A DNA stretch of 64,000 nucleotides. Origin: B73-G16 sp964611295 (GTDB lineage Bacteria > Desulfobacterota > B13-G15). Below, piece after piece: positions 8,320-15,540 of the stretch. The notes below the pieces were generated by a model. That model ran no database searches, was not told the DNA's origin, and was given only the letters and a program-made list of their open reading frames with translations. Where the stretch lies: assembly GCA_964611295.1 (NCBI GenBank), contig CAZSWV010000004.1, forward strand, positions 1 to 64,000. Reading direction: 5' to 3'. A program made the position numbers and the translations under genes. The first letter of the stretch is position 1. Every line of letters starts with the position of its first letter.

Positions 8320-9153
8320 ATGCCAGTGGTCAGTATGAAGGAGCTACTAGAAGCAGGGGTCCATTTCGGCCATCAGGTCCACAGGTGGAACCCGAAGATG
8401 AAGCCTTACATCTTCGGGGAAAGGAACGGCATTCACATAATAGACCTGCAGAAGACCTTACAGATGGTCGATGTGGCTTATGACTTCATAAAGAATACGG
8501 TAGCGGAAGGGAAAAAGGTCCTCTTTGTGGGTACGAAGAAACAAGCCCAGGAGGCGGTAAGGGAGGAGGCCACAAGGTGTGGGATGTTTTATGTGGTCCA
8601 CAGGTGGTTAGGTGGAACGCTTACCAACTTTCAGACCATCCGTCAAAGCATAGAGAAGTTCAAGCGATTGGAGAAACTCGAAGAGAGGGAGGAGTTCCGG
8701 CGGTTGCCCAAAAAGGAGATAATGCGGCTTATAAAGAAACGGGAGAAGATGCGGCGCAACTTCGAGGGTATAAAGGACATGGAAGAACTACCAGGTGCCT
8801 TGTTTGTGGTAGACCCCAAGAGGGAGGAGATTGCAGTAAAGGAGGCAAATAAACTGGGCATCCCTGTGGTTGCAATAGTGGACACCAATTGTGATCCAGA
8901 CCTAATAGATTACGTAATCCCAGGCAATGACGATGCCATAAGGGCTATAAAGCTTTTGGCCTCAAAGATGGCCGATGCGGTAATGGAGGGCAAGGAGATT
9001 TATAGGGAAAAGCTCCAGGCCCGTTATGAAGGAGTGGAGGTAGAAGAAATCTCCTCAAAGAGGCCCGGGCCTCCTGAGGTAGAGGTGGTTTCCTTGGGGG
9101 AAGAGGCCTCTTACGAGGATTATGAATACGAAGACTTCGAAGAGGAGGAATAA
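8320..9153 (+). CDS. rpsB: 30S ribosomal protein S2
   Basis: Small-subunit protein of the 30S platform/head region. It starts PVVSMKELLEAGVHFGHQ, the S2 hallmark, and contains RWLGGTLTNF and the VVDTNCDPD segment. The ATG at 8320 is fixed by AAAGGAGGT seven bases upstream; an open frame continues further upstream to 8251 but is not translated in this reading. The C-terminus has a very acidic Tyr/Glu/Asp-rich tail of about 25 residues, longer than in E. coli S2. It leads the rpsB-tsf-pyrH-frr operon. Confidence 0.97.
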   Translation: MPVVSMKELLEAGVHFGHQVHRWNPKMKPYIFGERNGIHIIDLQKTLQMVDVAYDFIKNTVAEGKKVLFVGTKKQAQEAVREEATRCGMFYVVHRWLGGTLTNFQTIRQSIEKFKRLEKLEEREEFRRLPKKEIMRLIKKREKMRRNFEGIKDMEELPGALFVVDPKREEIAVKEANKLGIPVVAIVDTNCDPDLIDYVIPGNDDAIRAIKLLASKMADAVMEGKEIYREKLQARYEGVEVEEISSKRPGPPEVEVVSLGEEASYEDYEYEDFEEEE

Positions 9154-9158
9154 AGGCC

Positions 9159-9761
9159 ATGGCTGAGATAAGTGCACAGCTTGTGAAGGAACTTCGTGAG
9201 AGGACTGGTGCTGGCTTTATGGACTGCAAAAAGGCCCTTGAAGAGTGCAAGGGCGATATAGAGGAAGCCATTGTCCTTTTGAGGAAAAAGGGGCTGGCAA
9301 AGGCCGAGAAGAAGGCTGGCCGCGAGACAGCCGATGGGCTCATAGGTTCTTACATCCACGCAGGAGGCAAGATCGGAGTGCTTGTGGAGGTCAACTGTGA
9401 GACGGACTTCGTGGCCCGTACTGCGGACTTCCAGAACCTGGTGAAGGAAATAGCCATGCAAATAGCCGCCATGAACCCCAAATACGTCTCAATAGAGGAT
9501 GTTCCCCCTGAGGTGTTGGAAAGGGAGAAGGAGATACTGAGGGAACAGGCCAAGGCCTCCGGGAAACCCGACCATGTGGTGGAGAAAGTGGTAGAGGGTA
9601 GGCTTAAGAAGTTCTTTGAGGAGAACTGCCTTCTTGAGCAGCCTTATATCCGCGACCAAAGTATGACTGTTAAAGAGCTCATAGCCCAGGCCATAGCAAA
9701 GCTGGGGGAGAACATAAGGGTAAGGCGATTTGTGCGTTTCCAGCTGAACGAACCCCTATGA
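9159..9761 (+). CDS. tsf: Elongation factor Ts
   Basis: Nucleotide exchange factor for EF-Tu. The N-terminal UBA-like domain has VKELRERTGAGFMDCKKAL, followed by VEVNCETDFVARTADF, the segment that contacts EF-Tu. About 200 residues is the short form of the family, found in thermophiles and many non-enteric bacteria, and corresponds to loss of much of the second core subdomain. ATG 9159 lies five bases after the rpsB stop. The end overlaps pyrH by four bases (ATGA). Confidence 0.96.
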   Translation: MAEISAQLVKELRERTGAGFMDCKKALEECKGDIEEAIVLLRKKGLAKAEKKAGRETADGLIGSYIHAGGKIGVLVEVNCETDFVARTADFQNLVKEIAMQIAAMNPKYVSIEDVPPEVLEREKEILREQAKASGKPDHVVEKVVEGRLKKFFEENCLLEQPYIRDQSMTVKELIAQAIAKLGENIRVRRFVRFQLNEPL

Positions 9762-10441
9762 AGTACAGGAGGATCCTGTTAAAGGTAAGCGGGGAGATCT
9801 TGGCCAAGGAGCCCCAAAGGGTAGCCGAGGAGATCTGTTGGGCAAAGGGGGAGGGGATCGAGGTCGCGGTGGTGATGGGAGGAGGGAACCTCATCAGGGG
9901 GGTGGAGGCCCAAGGGATTGAGAGGGAGACAGCGGATTATATGGGGATGATGGCCACAGTGATAAATGCCCTCCTTTTAAGGTCCTATTTGCAGAGGCAG
10001 GGGCAGAGGGTCTTATTGGTTTCTTCCCTGCCGGTTCTGGGCCTTGTACCGCCTTACGAGAGGGAGGAAGCCCTTCATGCTTTAGGGGAAGGCTACGTGG
10101 TGCTTTTGGCGGGTGGAACCGGCAACCCTCGGTTTAGCACCGATACGGCGGCTGCCCTGAGGGCTTTGGACCTGCGGTGCGAGGTGTTGATGAAAGGGAC
10201 GAAGGTGGATGGGGTGTACGAAGCTGACCCTGTGAAGTTTCCCCATTGTAAGAGGTTCGACAGGTTGACCCATAAGGAGTACCTCTCGCTGAACTTGGGG
10301 GTCATGGACGAAATGGCCGTTTTCCTTTCTTGGCGATACGGGTTGCCGATCTTGGTATTTGACTTCCTTCGCCCTGGTGGTTTAAAAAGGGCCTTGACCG
10401 AGGAAGGCTTTGGGACCCTTATATCGAGCCCGGAGGTGTGA
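9758..10441 (+). CDS. pyrH: UMP kinase
   Basis: Amino-acid-kinase-fold enzyme making UDP from UMP and ATP. It has ILLKVSGE at the N-terminus, VVMGGGNLIRG, DYMGMMATVINALLL and the AGGTGNPRFSTDTAAALRA segment (UMP/ATP binding), then MKGTKVDGVYEADP. Length 227 is typical. It overlaps tsf by four bases and abuts frr, so it belongs to the same operon. Confidence 0.96.
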   Translation: MKYRRILLKVSGEILAKEPQRVAEEICWAKGEGIEVAVVMGGGNLIRGVEAQGIERETADYMGMMATVINALLLRSYLQRQGQRVLLVSSLPVLGLVPPYEREEALHALGEGYVVLLAGGTGNPRFSTDTAAALRALDLRCEVLMKGTKVDGVYEADPVKFPHCKRFDRLTHKEYLSLNLGVMDEMAVFLSWRYGLPILVFDFLRPGGLKRALTEEGFGTLISSPEV

Positions 10442-10443
10442 GG

Positions 10444-11001
10444 ATGGTGGAGGACCTGATCAAGGAATGCGAGGAGAAGATGAAAAAGACCCTTTCGGTC
10501 TTGGAGAAGGATCTAGGAAAGGTCAGGGCAGGAAGGGCTTCTCCGGCATTGCTTGAAGGCATAAGGGTAGACTATTACGGGAACCCTACGCCCTTACAAC
10601 AATTGGCAAGCATTTCTATCCCTGAAAGCCGTACCATCGTGATCCAACCCTGGGATAAGTCCATCCTAGGGGAAATAGAAAAGGCCATACTTAAATCGGA
10701 CTTGGGTTTGACACCTCAAAACGACGGTAAGGTTATAAGGCTTGTGTTGCCGAGGCTGAGCGAAGAGAGGCGTAGAGAGCTTGTCAAACTCGTGAAGAAG
10801 ATGGGAGAAGAAAGCAAAGTGGCCTTGAGGAACATCAGGAGGGATACGATCGAGGAACTGAGACGTATGGAGAAGGATAAGCAACTTTCTAAGGACGATC
10901 TCAAGCGCTACGAGGGGGAAGTCCAGAAATTGACCGACAGGTATGTGGAAAAGGTTGACAAGATGGTAGCTCAAAAGGAAAAAGAAATAATGGAAGTATA
11001 G
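10444..11001 (+). CDS. frr: Ribosome recycling factor
   Basis: Splits post-termination ribosomes with EF-G. The sequence has the three-helix bundle pattern with KVRAGRASPALLEGI near residue 30, the GNPTPLQQLASISIPE segment in the small domain, and a long basic C-terminal helix. ATG 10444 gives 185 residues, the standard length, and is preceded by GGAGG seven bases upstream. A GTG at 10438, overlapping the pyrH stop, is in frame but too close to the ribosome-binding site. Confidence 0.96.
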   Translation: MVEDLIKECEEKMKKTLSVLEKDLGKVRAGRASPALLEGIRVDYYGNPTPLQQLASISIPESRTIVIQPWDKSILGEIEKAILKSDLGLTPQNDGKVIRLVLPRLSEERRRELVKLVKKMGEESKVALRNIRRDTIEELRRMEKDKQLSKDDLKRYEGEVQKLTDRYVEKVDKMVAQKEKEIMEV

Positions 11002-11037
11002 GGGGGTTAGCCCTAAAAAAACAAAGGAGGTGTGGAG

Positions 11038-11211
11038 ATGGCATATGTGATCACAGATGATTGTGTGGCCTGTGGGACCTGTGCGGAGGAATGCCCTGCA
11101 GGGGCGATCGAAGAGGGAGAGGACAAATACGTGATAAACCAGGACCTTTGCACTGAGTGCGGGACCTGTGTTGAAGTGTGTCCCAACGACGCTATAATAG
11201 AAACTGAGTAA
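11038..11211 (+). CDS. Small 2x[4Fe-4S] ferredoxin
   Basis: A 57-residue bacterial-type ferredoxin, an electron carrier in the cytoplasm. Two clusters are predicted from CVACGTCAEECP and CTECGTCVEVCP, each Cys-x-x-Cys-x-x-Cys-x-x-x-Cys-Pro. It has a strong AAAGGAGGTG site nine bases before the ATG. It lies 36 bases after frr and 54 before the lipoprotein gene, an unusual place; in most relatives frr is followed by uppS-cdsA. It is a plausible partner for the pyruvate:ferredoxin oxidoreductase at 35400-38317. Confidence 0.93.
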   Translation: MAYVITDDCVACGTCAEECPAGAIEEGEDKYVINQDLCTECGTCVEVCPNDAIIETE

Positions 11212-11265
11212 AGGATCCTTTAGCCCGAAGGCCACATCTAGACTCCAAAGAAAGGAGGTGAAAGG

Positions 11266-11755
11266 ATGGGCAAAGGGGTGAAAGTAGCAGCAGGATTGCT
11301 AGGTTTGATGTTGCTTGCTGCATATGGATGTTGTCCTACGTGTCCCACAAAGGCTGAGATACCGGAAGCTACCCTCAAGGCAGTACAAGATGCTGCTGCT
11401 CGTGCTGAAGCGGCGGCCAAGAGGGCTGAAGACGCAGCGGCACGAGCTGAGTCTGCGGCTTCTCGGGCCCAAAACGCCCAAGTAGCGGCTGAAGAGGCTG
11501 CCAAGAAGGCCCAGGAGGCTCAGGCCAAGGCTGAGGCTGCAGCGGCCAAGGCTGAGGCTGCAGCNNNNNNNNNNNNNNNNNNNNNNNNNNNNNNNNNNNN
11601 NNNNNNNNNNNNNNNNNNNNNNNNNNNNNNNNNNNNNNNNNNNNNNNNNNNNNNNNNNNNNNNNGGCCAAGGCTGAGGCTGCAGCGGCCAAGGCTGAGGC
11701 TGCAGCTGAAAAGTGCACCAAGGCTTTTGAGAAGTCCCTCCAGAAAGGGAAGTGA
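11266..11755 (+). CDS. Alanine-rich heptad-repeat outer-membrane lipoprotein (Lpp/OprI-like), interrupted by an assembly gap
   Basis: Signal peptide with lipobox LAAYGC puts the lipidated Cys at about residue 22. The mature part starts CCPTCPTK and is an almost pure Ala/Lys/Glu/Arg helix with seven-residue spacing, as in the alanine-zipper lipoproteins Lpp and OprI. It ends in a short charged tail with final Lys (QKGK), the residue that in E. coli Lpp is joined to peptidoglycan. The 100 N (11565-11664) break the frame, but both flanks carry the same 21-base unit in register, so this is one gene; 129 residues are visible plus the unknown middle. The ATG follows AAAGGAGGT. The convergent neighbour is an L,D-transpeptidase, the enzyme class that makes this linkage. 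Confidence 0.85.
11523..11706 (+). repeat. Tandem 21-base repeat encoding the heptad AKAEAAA
   Basis: Two identical copies of a 21-base unit (beginning GGCCAAGGCTGAGGC) lie at 11523-11543 and 11544-11564, directly left of the N gap. Two more identical copies lie at 11665-11685 and 11686-11706, directly right of it. Each unit encodes seven residues, one coiled-coil heptad, so copy-number change keeps both frame and helix register. The assembly gap falls inside the array, as expected when reads cannot span identical repeats. Confidence 0.95.
11565..11664. other. Assembly gap, 100 N placeholder
   Basis: Exactly 100 undetermined bases. The number is probably a convention, because 100 is not a multiple of three while the flanking halves of the lipoprotein only fit one reading frame if the missing length is a multiple of three, most likely of 21. 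Confidence 0.97.
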
Positions 11756-12757
11756 TCAGGGAGTGAGAAGTTCTGGTATGCCCTTCCTCTCCTTTACGGC
11801 TTTGTAAAGGAGAGGAAGGGAAATTTTTTCGGATATGCCTTTGGACCTAGCAAGGGAAAGGGCATAAGAAAAAAGGTCTCCTATGCGTCCATATAAATCG
11901 GGGTGCACCTCTATGTAGATCTTTTCGGCGTCGCATCCGAACTTTACGGGTTGGTAGACGATATCAACCCTCATACCTATGGTGACCAAGGGGAATAAGG
12001 TCTCGATATCTTCAGGGTACATCCTTATGCATCCACGGCTGACGAGCCGTCCTACCCCCCAAGGTTTATTGGTACCGTGTATGCCATATGAACTTGCTGT
12101 TAAGCCTATCCAGTACCTGCCCAAAGGGTTGTCAGGACCGGGCGGGACTGCGGTTATGCCCTTATATTGATCTTTAAGGGAAGGTGGGACATACCAAACG
12201 GGGTCTACCTTTTTTTCCTTGACGCGGAAGCTCCCGAGGGGTGTAGGGTATTCCTCAATTCCAATGCCAATAGGGTGAGTTTTGACAAGCCCATGTCTAG
12301 GCATGAAAAGGTAAAGCCTCATCTCAGGTACGTTTACCACAATCCCTTCTTGGTGAAACTCGGGTAGGACCCACTTAGTGGGTATTTTCAGGATCATCCC
12401 TTCCGGAGGCAGCCAAGGGTCCAAATCTGGGTAAAGGATTTGTAGTTCGTTGTAACCTAAGTCGAACTTACGGGCGATGTCAAGCAAGGTGTCCTTCTTT
12501 TGCACCTGATACTCCCTTATGACCCCTATTACCATCCTTGCTGAAGGGCAGGGACATGGGCAGCCAGGAGGAGGCATCTTATAAGGGTAAGCATGGCCGT
12601 AAAGGTCTTCGGCAGCCAGCAAAAGCCCTAAAAGAAGGCTTACAACAAGCTTAAAGGATCCACTTCTACCTCTATCCTTACCCCCCGTGGTCTTGGCAGG
12701 TGGGATAAGGCTTCCTTTAAGGGACCGTACCCTTTCGCCTTTAGAAGTATTTGCCAT
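11756..12757 (-). CDS. L,D-transpeptidase with LysM domain (ErfK/YbiS type)
   Basis: Periplasmic enzyme that joins peptidoglycan stems to each other or to lipoprotein lysines. Order: long basic N-terminus, hydrophobic export segment (about residues 36-50), a Cys/Pro patch (GCPCPCP), LysM domain (about 83-130; QKKDTLLDIARKF), then the YkuD catalytic domain with GIHGTNKPW and SRGCIRM (catalytic Cys about 243). The C-terminal tail of 45 residues is extra. Best start is ATG 12757, or GTG 12763; both overlap priA by more than 110 bases and give an unusually long n-region. It abuts the stop of the Lpp-like gene, its probable substrate. Confidence 0.88.
   Translation of the reverse strand: MANTSKGERVRSLKGSLIPPAKTTGGKDRGRSGSFKLVVSLLLGLLLAAEDLYGHAYPYKMPPPGCPCPCPSARMVIGVIREYQVQKKDTLLDIARKFDLGYNELQILYPDLDPWLPPEGMILKIPTKWVLPEFHQEGIVVNVPEMRLYLFMPRHGLVKTHPIGIGIEEYPTPLGSFRVKEKKVDPVWYVPPSLKDQYKGITAVPPGPDNPLGRYWIGLTASSYGIHGTNKPWGVGRLVSRGCIRMYPEDIETLFPLVTIGMRVDIVYQPVKFGCDAEKIYIEVHPDLYGRIGDLFSYALSLARSKGISEKISLPLLYKAVKERKGIPELLTP
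11781..11829 (+). terminator. Intrinsic terminator of the lipoprotein gene, inside the opposing coding sequence
   Basis: A perfect 17-base-pair stem (arms 11781-11797 and 11804-11820) with a six-base loop is followed by AAATTTTTT. It starts 26 bases after the lipoprotein stop. On the other strand the same bases encode about residues 315-327 of the L,D-transpeptidase and have no T-run, so the terminator acts in one direction only. Confidence 0.9.
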
Positions 12758-14766
12758 CTCCACTTCCCAAACAACCGCTCCAAAGGAGCAGGAGCAGGCC
12801 CAAGGACCTTTATGTTATCGGAATGGATTTTTTTTACAAGTTCCTCTGAGGCCCTATACGCCTTATCCCTGTCCGTACTTATCACCCTTATCGAGGCCAT
12901 CCTGCAAAATGGTGGGTAATCGAGCAGATGCCTTTCACGGATCTCCTGTCGGTAAAAGGCAAGGTAATTATGGGAAGAGGCCGCTTGGACCGTGTAGTGC
13001 TCAGGGACAAAGGTCTGTATCACCACCTTACCAGGACCTTCTCCCCTTCCAGCCCTTCCTGCTGCTTGGCTTAAAAGCTGGAAGGTCCTTTCGGCTGCTC
13101 GGAAATCGGGCAGGTTCAAAGTGATATCTGCTAGGACCACCCCTACGAGCTCTATCCGGGGGAAGTCATGCCCCTTTACGACCATTTGTGTTCCCACCAG
13201 CACATCTACTTCACCCCGTTCCAGGGCCATTAGGGCCTTCTCGTAGTCCCTTTGGCTTGAGACTACGTCGCTGTCCATCCTCGCTATGCGTTTAGTGGGA
13301 AAAAGCTCTTCGAGCGCCTCTGCTACCCTTTCTGTACCAAAGCCCATTTGTGTCATGCGCCTCCCAGAGCAGTTAGGACATACCTGAGGGGCCTTTAGGC
13401 TGAAGCCGCAATAATGACACAAAAGGACCCCTTGGTCGGCATGGTAGGTAAGGGATACACTGCAGTATTTGCACTTCAGCGAGGTGCCACACTCCTTGCA
13501 TAGGAGGAAAGGGGCATACCCCCTGCGGTTGACAAACAAAATGGCCTGTTTTCCCCTGGACAGGCATTCCTTTAGGGATTGAAGGAGTTCCTGGGAGAAT
13601 ATCCCCCTTTTGCCCCGCATGTCTACAACCTGGACCTCCGGCATAGTGTTACGGTTGACCCTTTTGGGCAAGGTCAAAAGGGTGAGTTTACCGCGTTTTG
13701 CGTTGAAGAAGGTCTCTACAGATGGTGTGGCTGAGCCTAGGATAACGGTTGCCCCTTCTATCTTCGCCCTTACCAACGCGAGGTCCCTTGCATGGTAACG
13801 GAACCCCCCTTCATGTTGCTTGTAGGAAGGATCGTGCTCCTCGTCCACGACTATTAGGCCCAGGTTCCTAACGGGGGCAAAAAGGGCTGAACGTGCCCCA
13901 AGTACAAGCCTGGCCTCCCCTTCTGCAACCCTATGCCATTGATGCCACCTTTCGGACTCGGTCATCCCACTGTGTAACACCGCTATGCCTTCCCCTAGCC
14001 TCTTGAAACGGCTGTAAAGTTGAGGCGTTAGGGATATCTCAGGGACCAAGACCAAAACCCCCTCGCCTCTATTCAAAACCTCCTCCGCTGCCCTTATGTA
14101 GACTTCTGTCTTGCCACTACCTGTCACACCGAAAAGCAAAAAGGCCCCACCTTTGTGGGAACTTATCTCCTTTAAGGCCCTTTTCTGCCAATAGCTGAGT
14201 TCCCGGGGGATCACTCCTTTTGCCACTTCGCCCAAGGCCATAAACGCCCTTGCCGCCTTACGGAAAGTGGGAGAAAGTAACCCTTCCCTTAAGGCCTCCT
14301 TTATCCCCTCTCCGCCTAGGTACTTTTCCCAAACCTTTAGGCCCAAGGACCTTCCATGGAGCCCTGGGGGCAACTTCGGCAGCCTTCCTTCCCGTAGGGC
14401 CCTTTCTCCCTCTTGCGTTAGCTTTAAGTTTACCTTCCGACTTGAAGGGGGCAGGGCCCACTTCAAAGCCGAACCAAAGGGACAAAGGTAATGGGAAGAT
14501 GCCCACTTCAAGAGTTCGAGGAGCTTTTCCGAAAGCAGATGCGGTCCTTCCGAGATACCTAAGACCTCCTTCACGTCCGGGATAGACACAAGCTCTGCTG
14601 GCCTTCCCTCCTTTAGGGCTATGACTACCCCTATCTTTTCCTTGCCCCTTAAGGGACATATGACCGGTGTCCCTATTCCTATACGTCCGTAAAGGTGAGG
14701 GGGGACCTTATACCACAAGGGTTCAATAGGCAAGGGAAAGGCGACAAGGGCAAAGTTTTCGTCCAT
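12640..14766 (-). CDS. priA: Primosomal protein N' (replication restart helicase)
   Basis: Superfamily 2 helicase that reloads the replisome at stalled forks. The N-terminal 3'-end binding and winged-helix regions come first. Then VTGSGKTEVY (Walker A, about residue 215), VVDEEHDPSYKQ (DEEH box), and GSATPS. The zinc-binding insert has CKECG, CKYC, CHYCG and CPNC (eight Cys), followed by motif V/VI with VGTQMVVKGHDFP and QAAGRAGRG. Length 708 is usual. It is divergent from trmJ and overlaps the start of the L,D-transpeptidase gene. Confidence 0.95.
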   Translation of the reverse strand: MDENFALVAFPLPIEPLWYKVPPHLYGRIGIGTPVICPLRGKEKIGVVIALKEGRPAELVSIPDVKEVLGISEGPHLLSEKLLELLKWASSHYLCPFGSALKWALPPSSRKVNLKLTQEGERALREGRLPKLPPGLHGRSLGLKVWEKYLGGEGIKEALREGLLSPTFRKAARAFMALGEVAKGVIPRELSYWQKRALKEISSHKGGAFLLFGVTGSGKTEVYIRAAEEVLNRGEGVLVLVPEISLTPQLYSRFKRLGEGIAVLHSGMTESERWHQWHRVAEGEARLVLGARSALFAPVRNLGLIVVDEEHDPSYKQHEGGFRYHARDLALVRAKIEGATVILGSATPSVETFFNAKRGKLTLLTLPKRVNRNTMPEVQVVDMRGKRGIFSQELLQSLKECLSRGKQAILFVNRRGYAPFLLCKECGTSLKCKYCSVSLTYHADQGVLLCHYCGFSLKAPQVCPNCSGRRMTQMGFGTERVAEALEELFPTKRIARMDSDVVSSQRDYEKALMALERGEVDVLVGTQMVVKGHDFPRIELVGVVLADITLNLPDFRAAERTFQLLSQAAGRAGRGEGPGKVVIQTFVPEHYTVQAASSHNYLAFYRQEIRERHLLDYPPFCRMASIRVISTDRDKAYRASEELVKKIHSDNIKVLGPAPAPLERLFGKWRWQILLKAKGYGPLKEALSHLPRPRGVRIEVEVDPLSLL

Positions 14767-14790
14767 CTCCTTTTTCGTCTTCCAGTCCTT

Positions 14791-14800
14791 TATAATAAGG
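14791..14800. promoter_or_regulatory. -10 element between priA and trmJ
   Basis: A perfect TATAAT (14791-14796) lies nine bases before the GTG proposed for trmJ; no clear -35 or ribosome-binding site is seen. On the minus strand the overlapping TATTAT can serve priA, whose ATG at 14766 follows AAAAAGGAG directly. Confidence 0.45.
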
Positions 14801-14805
14801 TCTTT

Positions 14806-15540
14806 GTGGGCCCCTTGGAAAGGATAAGGGTTGTATTGGTTGAGCCTGAGGGTCCCCTCAATGTGGGGATGGTGGCCAGGGTTATGAAGAACATGGGTTT
14901 AAAGGAACTGGTCCTTGTAAAACCAAAGGCGCCGCCTCTTCACCCCTATTGTCTCGTCATGGCAACTGGGGCAAAGGAGGTGTTATGGGAAGCGAGGGTA
15001 TTGGACAGCCTTGAAGAGGCCCTTAAGGGGAGTGCCCTTGTAGTGGGGACTACTCGAAGGAGACGTAAAAAAAGGGAACTCATCCCCTTAAGAGAAGCAG
15101 CCCCTCGGGTATTAGAGGTGGCCAAAAGCCAAAGGGTTTCAGTGCTCTTTGGACGTGAAGACAGCGGATTGACAAACGAAGAGCTTTCCCTCTGTCATCT
15201 CCTTGTGACCATCCCAGCGGACCCCGTGCACGGTTCCCTTAACCTTTCGCATGCTGTGGCGGTGTTCCTTTACGAATTGAGGAGTCAATTGAAGGGTGTT
15301 ACCGCTCCCAAGAGGAAACTGGCCCCATGGGAGGAACTACAAGGCCTGTTCGCCCATATGGAAGAGGCCCTGAGCAGGATAGGGTTTATGGATCCCCAAA
15401 ACCCGAAAAGGGGGGTCGAGGACCTAAAGGAGATCCTGTTGAGGGCAGGCCTTGACTCCAAAGAGGTCAGGCTTCTGCGAGGCCTTTTCAGAAGGATTAT
15501 TTGGGCAACCGAAAAAGCTACAAAAGGAGGTAAAGGATGA
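14806..15540 (+). CDS. trmJ: tRNA/rRNA 2'-O-methyltransferase, TrmJ type (SpoU family)
   Basis: Knotted SPOUT methyltransferase. Motif 1 is EPEGPLNVGMVARVMKNMG at the N-terminus, motif 2 LFGREDSGLTNEEL, and motif 3 IPADPVHGSLNLSHAVAVFLYE. These fit TrmJ, which methylates the ribose at position 32 of tRNAs. GTG 14806 or TTG 14815 give about 241-244 residues, the usual TrmJ size; the longer frame back to 14695 runs into priA and is unlikely. The C-terminal 80 residues form the helical TrmJ tail. The stop overlaps the next start (ATGA). Confidence 0.87.
   Translation: MGPLERIRVVLVEPEGPLNVGMVARVMKNMGLKELVLVKPKAPPLHPYCLVMATGAKEVLWEARVLDSLEEALKGSALVVGTTRRRRKKRELIPLREAAPRVLEVAKSQRVSVLFGREDSGLTNEELSLCHLLVTIPADPVHGSLNLSHAVAVFLYELRSQLKGVTAPKRKLAPWEELQGLFAHMEEALSRIGFMDPQNPKRGVEDLKEILLRAGLDSKEVRLLRGLFRRIIWATEKATKGGKG

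Noticed and set aside
10666..11235. A 189-codon minus-strand frame across frr and the ferredoxin gene
   Set aside because: Lies opposite two genes with unmistakable family motifs and strong ribosome-binding sites; Phe/Leu-rich with no recognisable structure.
11523..11706. Possible CRISPR array
   Set aside because: The 21-base units are directly adjacent without spacers and encode heptads in frame; no cas genes nearby.
11299..11721. Alanine/serine/leucine-rich minus-strand frame over the lipoprotein
   Set aside because: Complement of the heptad repeat and reads through N bases; not a gene.
14695..14805. Upstream N-terminal extension of TrmJ
   Set aside because: It overlaps the priA coding sequence, and the TrmJ fold begins at the IRVVLVEPEG segment; the TATAAT also lies within the extension.
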